A DNA stretch of 9,916 nt from Sneathiella sp. GTDB lineage: Bacteria > Pseudomonadota > Alphaproteobacteria > Sneathiellales > Sneathiellaceae. Positions 6,794 through 9,916 of this stretch are shown piece by piece (the stretch's first letter is position 1; each line of letters opens with the position of its first letter). A program made the position numbers and the translations under genes. The DNA lies in contig JAESPT010000240.1 of NCBI GenBank assembly GCA_016765515.1, positions 1 to 9,916 on the forward strand. Direction: 5' to 3'. The notes beneath the pieces are model-generated. The model had not been told where the DNA came from. It searched no databases and worked only from the letters and a program-made list of their open reading frames with translations.

Positions 6794-6826
6794 TACTATC
6801 TCCAAAAACAGACCGCATTAGTACGC

Positions 6827-6857
6827 ATTATATTCTATTCGTCAAAGTTTTATTCAA
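6827..6857 (-). promoter_or_regulatory. Candidate promoter of the lipoprotein gene
   Basis: On the minus strand a perfect TATAAT (6832-6827) lies 33 bases upstream of the lipoprotein ATG. A TTGAAT (6857-6852) sits 19 bases further upstream, longer than the ideal 17. The -10 match is strong, the -35 mediocre. It lies downstream of the secB terminator, consistent with separate transcription of the lipoprotein gene. Confidence 0.45.
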
Positions 6858-6871
6858 CTGTCTATTTTCTA

Positions 6872-6886
6872 TTGATGCAGCATCAA
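6872..6886. repeat. Perfect 15-bp palindrome TTGATGC-A-GCATCAA
   Basis: Seven-base arms around a single central base, between the secB terminator and the candidate lipoprotein promoter (15 bases upstream of its -35). The size and position suit an operator for a dimeric regulator of the lipoprotein gene. A one-base loop is too tight for an RNA hairpin, which argues for a protein site. No copy was noticed elsewhere in the window. Confidence 0.4.
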
Positions 6887-6888
6887 AT

Positions 6889-6919
6889 AAAACCGCGGAA
6901 GTTGACCTCCCACGGTTTT
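6889..6919 (-). terminator. Intrinsic terminator of secB
   Basis: On the minus strand this folds into a 13-bp stem, AAAACCGTGGGAG pairing with CTTCCGCGGTTTT, with two G-U wobbles and a GTCAA loop, followed by further T-rich sequence (ATTTG). It begins 26 bases after the secB stop codon. It should insulate the lipoprotein gene from secB transcription. Confidence 0.85.
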
Positions 6920-6945
6920 CTTAATTTGATAACAACACGAAGTGT

Positions 6946-7434
6946 TTAGGCGTTGCCGGGTTCGCTTTGTTGCGCTTTGTGAGCGGCAAATAGACCGGCA
7001 AAATCAATGGGATCAAGCTGCAAGGGTGAGAAACCACCGTCGCGGGTTGCATCAGAGATGATACGGCGGGCAAACGGGAAAATCAGGCGGGGGCATTCAA
7101 TCATGCACATCATTTCCATGGCATCTGCCGGGAAGTTTTTAAGCAAGAACATACCGCCGTAAACAAGCTCAACAATAAAGGCTGTTTCTTCGTCATGTTT
7201 GGCCGTTGCTTGAATACGCAGTTCAATTTCGTAATTTTCTTCTGTGAGCGCGCGGGCCTGGACATTGACAGAAAGTTCCACAGAAGGCGCTGGGAGTTCC
7301 GGGTTCAGACTTGCTGGAGCATTCGGATTTTCAAAAGAAAGGTTTTTAATATACTGAGTGATGATGGAAAGCATTGGGCCTTCAGCGGCCTCATTTGCTC
7401 CTGCTTCGGCATTTTCTGTGCCATTTTCTGCCAT
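6946..7434 (-). CDS. secB: Protein-export chaperone SecB
   Basis: 162 residues, usual length. SecB is a cytoplasmic tetrameric chaperone that keeps preproteins unfolded and hands them to SecA. A poorly conserved, alanine- and glutamate-rich N-terminus (1-19) is followed by SIITQYIKNLSFENPNAP (23-40), IVELVYGGMFLL (87-98), IECPRLIFPFARRIISDATRDGGFSPLQLDPIDFAGLF (112-149) and a short tail. All are core SecB blocks including those of the substrate groove. ATG at 7434 follows GGAG by about ten bases. It is transcribed toward the origin, opposite to dnaQ. It is separate from fxsA because a terminator lies between them, and has its own terminator at 6889-6919. Confidence 0.97.
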   Translation of the reverse strand: MAENGTENAEAGANEAAEGPMLSIITQYIKNLSFENPNAPASLNPELPAPSVELSVNVQARALTEENYEIELRIQATAKHDEETAFIVELVYGGMFLLKNFPADAMEMMCMIECPRLIFPFARRIISDATRDGGFSPLQLDPIDFAGLFAAHKAQQSEPGNA

Positions 7435-7457
7435 AATAAAATTTCTCCATACAAGGG

Positions 7458-7485
7458 CATATAATTTTGGTGCCTAAGGGTCAGC
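7458..7485 (-). promoter_or_regulatory. Tentative secB promoter
   Basis: On the minus strand GCTGAC (7485-7480) and TATATG (7463-7458) are 16 bases apart, about 24 bases upstream of the secB ATG. Each hexamer has mismatches to the sigma-70 consensus; position between the fxsA terminator and secB supports the idea. Weak call. Confidence 0.3.
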
Positions 7486-7534
7486 ATCTAGTTATCAGAC
7501 TGGCTATCACGGATTGATGGGTGGAACAAGAAGA

Positions 7535-7560
7535 AGAAAGCCTCTCAAATTGGGCTTTCT
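7535..7560 (-). terminator. Hairpin terminator at the end of fxsA
   Basis: Inverted repeat AGAAAGCC ... GGCTTTCT, 8-bp arms with a 10-base loop, followed on the minus strand by TCTTCTTG. The stem includes part of the fxsA stop codon. The plus strand also continues with a T-rich stretch (ATTTGTTTTTT), so it may work in both directions, though no plus-strand gene ends here. Confidence 0.65.
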
Positions 7561-8095
7561 ATTTGTTTTTTGCCCACGGACTGTCTTTATCGGGTGTGTC
7601 GCCTTTCTCTAGCAGAACATCAGTCTCCTCATCCGATTCACTCTTTTCCTTAACGACTTCAAAGTCACCGTCTATAATTGTCGTGTTTTTAGACCTGCCA
7701 TTGTCATACTGTGAGCGAGACGTCTGGAAACCAGGCCCCTGCAAGCGCACATTTTTTCCAAGCCACAGAGCCAGCAGGGCGCGAAGAGGGGGCAGAAACA
7801 GCAAAAACCCAACAACATCGGTGACAAATCCTGGAATTAAAAGAAATAAACCTGCGATGGCCAGTAAAATCCCGTTCAATATTTCGTTAATGGGAGATTC
7901 CCCTTTTTGCAGGGTCGCTTGTGCCTGCATCAGGACGGAAACACCTTGTTTGCGCAGCAAGGCCATACCGGCAACGGCTGTGAGAATAGTGAGAATAATA
8001 GTGTTAAGCGCACCGATTTCTCCGCCAACTTCAACGAAGACGGATATTTCAAGGACGGGAATTCCGATCAATATGGCTAAAAACAACAGGGGCAA
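7559..8095 (-). CDS. fxsA: FxsA family inner-membrane protein
   Basis: 178 residues starting with TTG at 8095, supported by AAGGA (8105-8109) nine bases upstream and by the match of MPLLFLAILIGIPVLEISVFVEVG to FxsA N-termini; no ATG offers that start. Predicted membrane stretches are about 2-22, 27-47 and a longer hydrophobic region 72-108 with PGFVTDVVG, the family hallmark, between two helices. The C-terminal 60 or so residues are hydrophilic and rich in Asp, Glu and Lys, likely a cytoplasmic tail. In E. coli FxsA overproduction relieves F-plasmid exclusion of phage T7; its normal role is unknown. It is divergent from the Tim44-like gene and ends in its own hairpin. Confidence 0.9.
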   Translation of the reverse strand: MPLLFLAILIGIPVLEISVFVEVGGEIGALNTIILTILTAVAGMALLRKQGVSVLMQAQATLQKGESPINEILNGILLAIAGLFLLIPGFVTDVVGFLLFLPPLRALLALWLGKNVRLQGPGFQTSRSQYDNGRSKNTTIIDGDFEVVKEKSESDEETDVLLEKGDTPDKDSPWAKNK

Positions 8096-8266
8096 ACTTG
8101 TTTATCCTTCAAAGAGTTTCTATTTACTTAGTAGCGGCAATTAGTTTTGATATAATCCAAGAACCGGCTGGACTTTAATCTCTAACCCGCTACCCTATTT
8201 TAACAGGCTTACTCTATACATAGGGAATGCCGTGGTAATTTTCGATATCGATATAAAGAATATATT
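8096..8266. promoter_or_regulatory. Divergent intergenic region fxsA / Tim44-like gene
   Basis: 171 bases between two divergent genes, so it must hold promoters for both. On the plus strand a TATAAT occurs at 8151-8156, but the expected -35 position (8128-8133, TTAGTA) is poor. A 10-bp palindrome TCGATATCGA lies at 8242-8251, just before the Tim44-like start, whose ribosome site is weak (AAAGAA). No RNA gene or repeat array is visible. Confidence 0.45.
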
Positions 8267-8962
8267 ATGGGCGATGGATTTCAGTTCCTAGACATTATTT
8301 TATTGGCAATGATTGCCGCCTTCATTTTTCTGAGACTGCGAGGTGTCCTGGGAAAAAGAATGGGGCATGAGCAATCACCGAGAGAGGAACTGTCTGCCAA
8401 ATCAAGTAAGCAGGATAAAGACGGCGGTGAAGACGATGGCAATCAAGACAATGTCGTTCCCCTGAATGATCAAGTTGATATTGCTCCGAAAAGCCTTCCC
8501 TTTGATAATTCTCCAAAAGGAGTTGCGCTTCGGGAAATTCATGAAATTGACCGAAACTTCGATCCAAAAGCATTTCCGTTGCAAGCAGAGGCCGCTTATG
8601 AAGCCATTGTTGTGGCGTTTGCAGCGGGAGATCGCGAGACATTGAAAAACCTGCTGTCTGAAGAGGTTTATAATAATTTTGAAGGATCCATTACAGATCG
8701 GGAAAAAGCAGACCACAAGATGAGCACAGACATTCTGTCTATCAATTCTGCCAAGATCGAAGAAGCCACTTTGCAAGGGCAAGAGGCCGAGGTCACGGTT
8801 CGGTTTGAGACCGAAATGATTTCTCAGACCAAAGACCAGGATGGTGTGGTTGTGAACGGGGATCCTCATCCACATGTTATTAAGGAACTGTGGACATTTG
8901 CCCGTAACCTGAAATCCCGTAACCCAAACTGGCTGCTCATCACAACCCGTAGTGCAGAATAA
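8267..8962 (+). CDS. Tim44-like domain protein, membrane anchored
   Basis: 231 residues. One N-terminal membrane helix (about 8-24, LDIILLAMIAAFIFLRL) is followed by RGVLGKRMGHE, the short conserved motif of alphaproteobacterial Tim44-like proteins, then a charged low-complexity linker (about 36-65) and a C-terminal Tim44/TimA domain (about 90-230) containing FDPKAFPLQAEAAYEAIV and the final KSRNPNWLLITT. Mitochondrial Tim44 tethers Hsp70 to the TIM23 import pore. The bacterial relatives sit at the inner membrane and their role is not settled; a link to membrane protein assembly or the cell envelope is inference. The fold is NTF2-like. mltA follows after 18 bases, so the two are likely one operon, as in other alphaproteobacteria. 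Confidence 0.9.
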   Translation: MGDGFQFLDIILLAMIAAFIFLRLRGVLGKRMGHEQSPREELSAKSSKQDKDGGEDDGNQDNVVPLNDQVDIAPKSLPFDNSPKGVALREIHEIDRNFDPKAFPLQAEAAYEAIVVAFAAGDRETLKNLLSEEVYNNFEGSITDREKADHKMSTDILSINSAKIEEATLQGQEAEVTVRFETEMISQTKDQDGVVVNGDPHPHVIKELWTFARNLKSRNPNWLLITTRSAE

Positions 8963-8980
8963 GGCAGAACGTCCGTCGGC

Positions 8981-9916
8981 ATGCTGAAAAGAATATCGAG
9001 CAGAAAAACATCTGTTCTTGCGGGTTTGATTCTCCTCATCTGCATAAGCGCTGCTGTGATTTGGTTTTTGACGGAAGAAAAAAAACCAGCAAAAGACGCA
9101 CTGGTTCTGATTGCGGCTGATTTTTCTGATTTATCCGGTTGGGATAAGGATAATCTGGACGCATTCCTGCCTGCACTTCAATTATCCTGCCGAAAAATAA
9201 ACAGACTTCCCGATAGTCGGTCTCTGGGCGCGGGGAAACTTGCGGGAACAGCCGCAGATTGGAAGGATCTTTGCCGTCAGGCGCTGGAACTGTCCTCGGA
9301 TGATCACACTTTAAAATCCTTTATCGAAGCCAATTTCAAGCCCTTTCAGGTGACAAATAACGATGATGTTGACGGCCTGTTCACCGGATATTATGAAGCG
9401 AGCCTCAATGGCAGCCTGACCCGTTCTGAAAAGTTTGCTACGCCACTTTATCTTCGCCCCAATGAATTGATCATGGTCAATCTGGGCCGTTTTCGGGAAA
9501 ACCTGAAAGGCCAGCGTATTGCCGGCCAAGTGAAAAATGGGGAACTTGTTCCTTTCCATGACCGAACGGCGATCGAAAAGGGCGCGCTGGAAAATCGGGA
9601 ATTGGAGGTTGTCTGGGTGGATAGTGCGGTGGATGCTTTTTTCTTGCATATTCAAGGATCCGGTCGCATCACTCTTGACGATGGAAGTGCCATGCGGGTG
9701 GGATATGCCGCGCAAAATGGTCACCCCTATTTTGCAATAGGTAAAACCCTGATCGAAGAGGGACATGTTCCCCGCGAAAAAATGTCCATGCAGGCCATTC
9801 GCTCCTGGCTGGAGGAAAATCCGGGACGGGCGGATGAGGTGATGGAGAAGAATGCGTCCTATATTTTCTTTCGCGAACTGAAAACCTCGGGTCCTATTGG
9901 GGCTCAATGGGTGGAA
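8981..9916 (+). CDS. mltA: Membrane-bound lytic murein transglycosylase A (MltA), 3' end beyond window
   Basis: The frame is open from ATG 8981 to the window end, 312 codons. MltA cleaves the MurNAc-GlcNAc bond of peptidoglycan, forming 1,6-anhydromuramic ends, in the periplasm. Seen are FTGYYEA (134-140), a YLRPNELIMVNLGRF stretch, DAFFLHIQGSGRI (218-230), RVGYAAQNGHPYFAIGK and NASYIFFRE, all MltA-domain signatures. The catalytic Asp-rich 3D domain should follow beyond 9916. Residues 12-30 form a hydrophobic segment after basic residues. The cysteine there (Cys21, preceded by LLI) does not make a proper lipobox, so this looks like a signal anchor or cleaved signal rather than the lipoprotein form of E. 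coli. An AAGGCAG ribosome site overlaps the Tim44-like stop. Confidence 0.93.
   Translation, partial: MLKRISSRKTSVLAGLILLICISAAVIWFLTEEKKPAKDALVLIAADFSDLSGWDKDNLDAFLPALQLSCRKINRLPDSRSLGAGKLAGTAADWKDLCRQALELSSDDHTLKSFIEANFKPFQVTNNDDVDGLFTGYYEASLNGSLTRSEKFATPLYLRPNELIMVNLGRFRENLKGQRIAGQVKNGELVPFHDRTAIEKGALENRELEVVWVDSAVDAFFLHIQGSGRITLDDGSAMRVGYAAQNGHPYFAIGKTLIEEGHVPREKMSMQAIRSWLEENPGRADEVMEKNASYIFFRELKTSGPIGAQWVE

Noticed and set aside
7521..8144. Plus-strand open frame of 207 codons across fxsA
   Set aside because: It is rich in Ser, Arg and Pro, mirrors fxsA on the opposite strand, and fxsA has a good family match and ribosome site.
9311..9907. Minus-strand open frame of 198 codons opposite mltA
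   Set aside because: The plus strand encodes unmistakable MltA motifs throughout; this is its antisense shadow.
1..9916. CRISPR arrays, tRNA or rRNA genes, insertion sequences, phage genes
   Set aside because: I saw no regularly spaced repeats, cloverleaf-like or ribosomal sequence, or transposase or phage proteins in any frame.

Overview
The window is a chromosomal segment of an alphaproteobacterium, and it very probably contains the chromosomal replication origin. Three things point this way: the divergent hemE / DUF299 (ppsR) pair flanking a gene-free stretch full of DnaA-box sequences, which is the arrangement known around the origins of Caulobacter and Rickettsia; the following gene run maf-aroE-coaE-dnaQ; and the neighbouring secB, fxsA, Tim44-like and mltA genes. 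Genus cannot be read from the sequence. The mixed GC content (roughly half GC in the core genes) suggests a marine or Rhodospirillales/Sneathiella-like lineage, but that is inference.

Left arm (1-2154, minus strand): a heme operon reading away from the origin, hemE (uroporphyrinogen decarboxylase), hemH (ferrochelatase) and the first 19 codons of hemJ (protoporphyrinogen oxidase), with gaps of 12 and 2 bases. Origin region (2155-2552): an AT-rich block next to hemE, several DnaA-box-like 9-mers on the minus strand in the left half, and plus-strand boxes in the right half ending in three contiguous 9-mers directly before ppsR.

Right arm (2553-6130, plus strand): ppsR, maf, aroE, coaE and dnaQ, packed with short gaps or overlaps and probably co-transcribed. 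They cover regulation of pyruvate phosphate dikinase, nucleotide clean-up, the shikimate pathway, the last step of CoA synthesis and replication proofreading. aroE is interrupted by an in-frame TGA at codon 64, next to a local insertion of about six codons; the rest of its frame is intact.

6131-8095 (minus strand): an AT-rich gene for an unrecognised lipoprotein, then secB and fxsA, each of the latter two with a hairpin terminator. 8096-8266 is a divergent promoter region. 8267-9916 (plus strand) holds a Tim44-like membrane protein and mltA, which runs off the window end.

I did not find a new multi-gene system. The points most worth a second look are the aroE lesion, the organisation of the origin, and the lipoprotein gene that looks inserted into an otherwise conserved neighbourhood.
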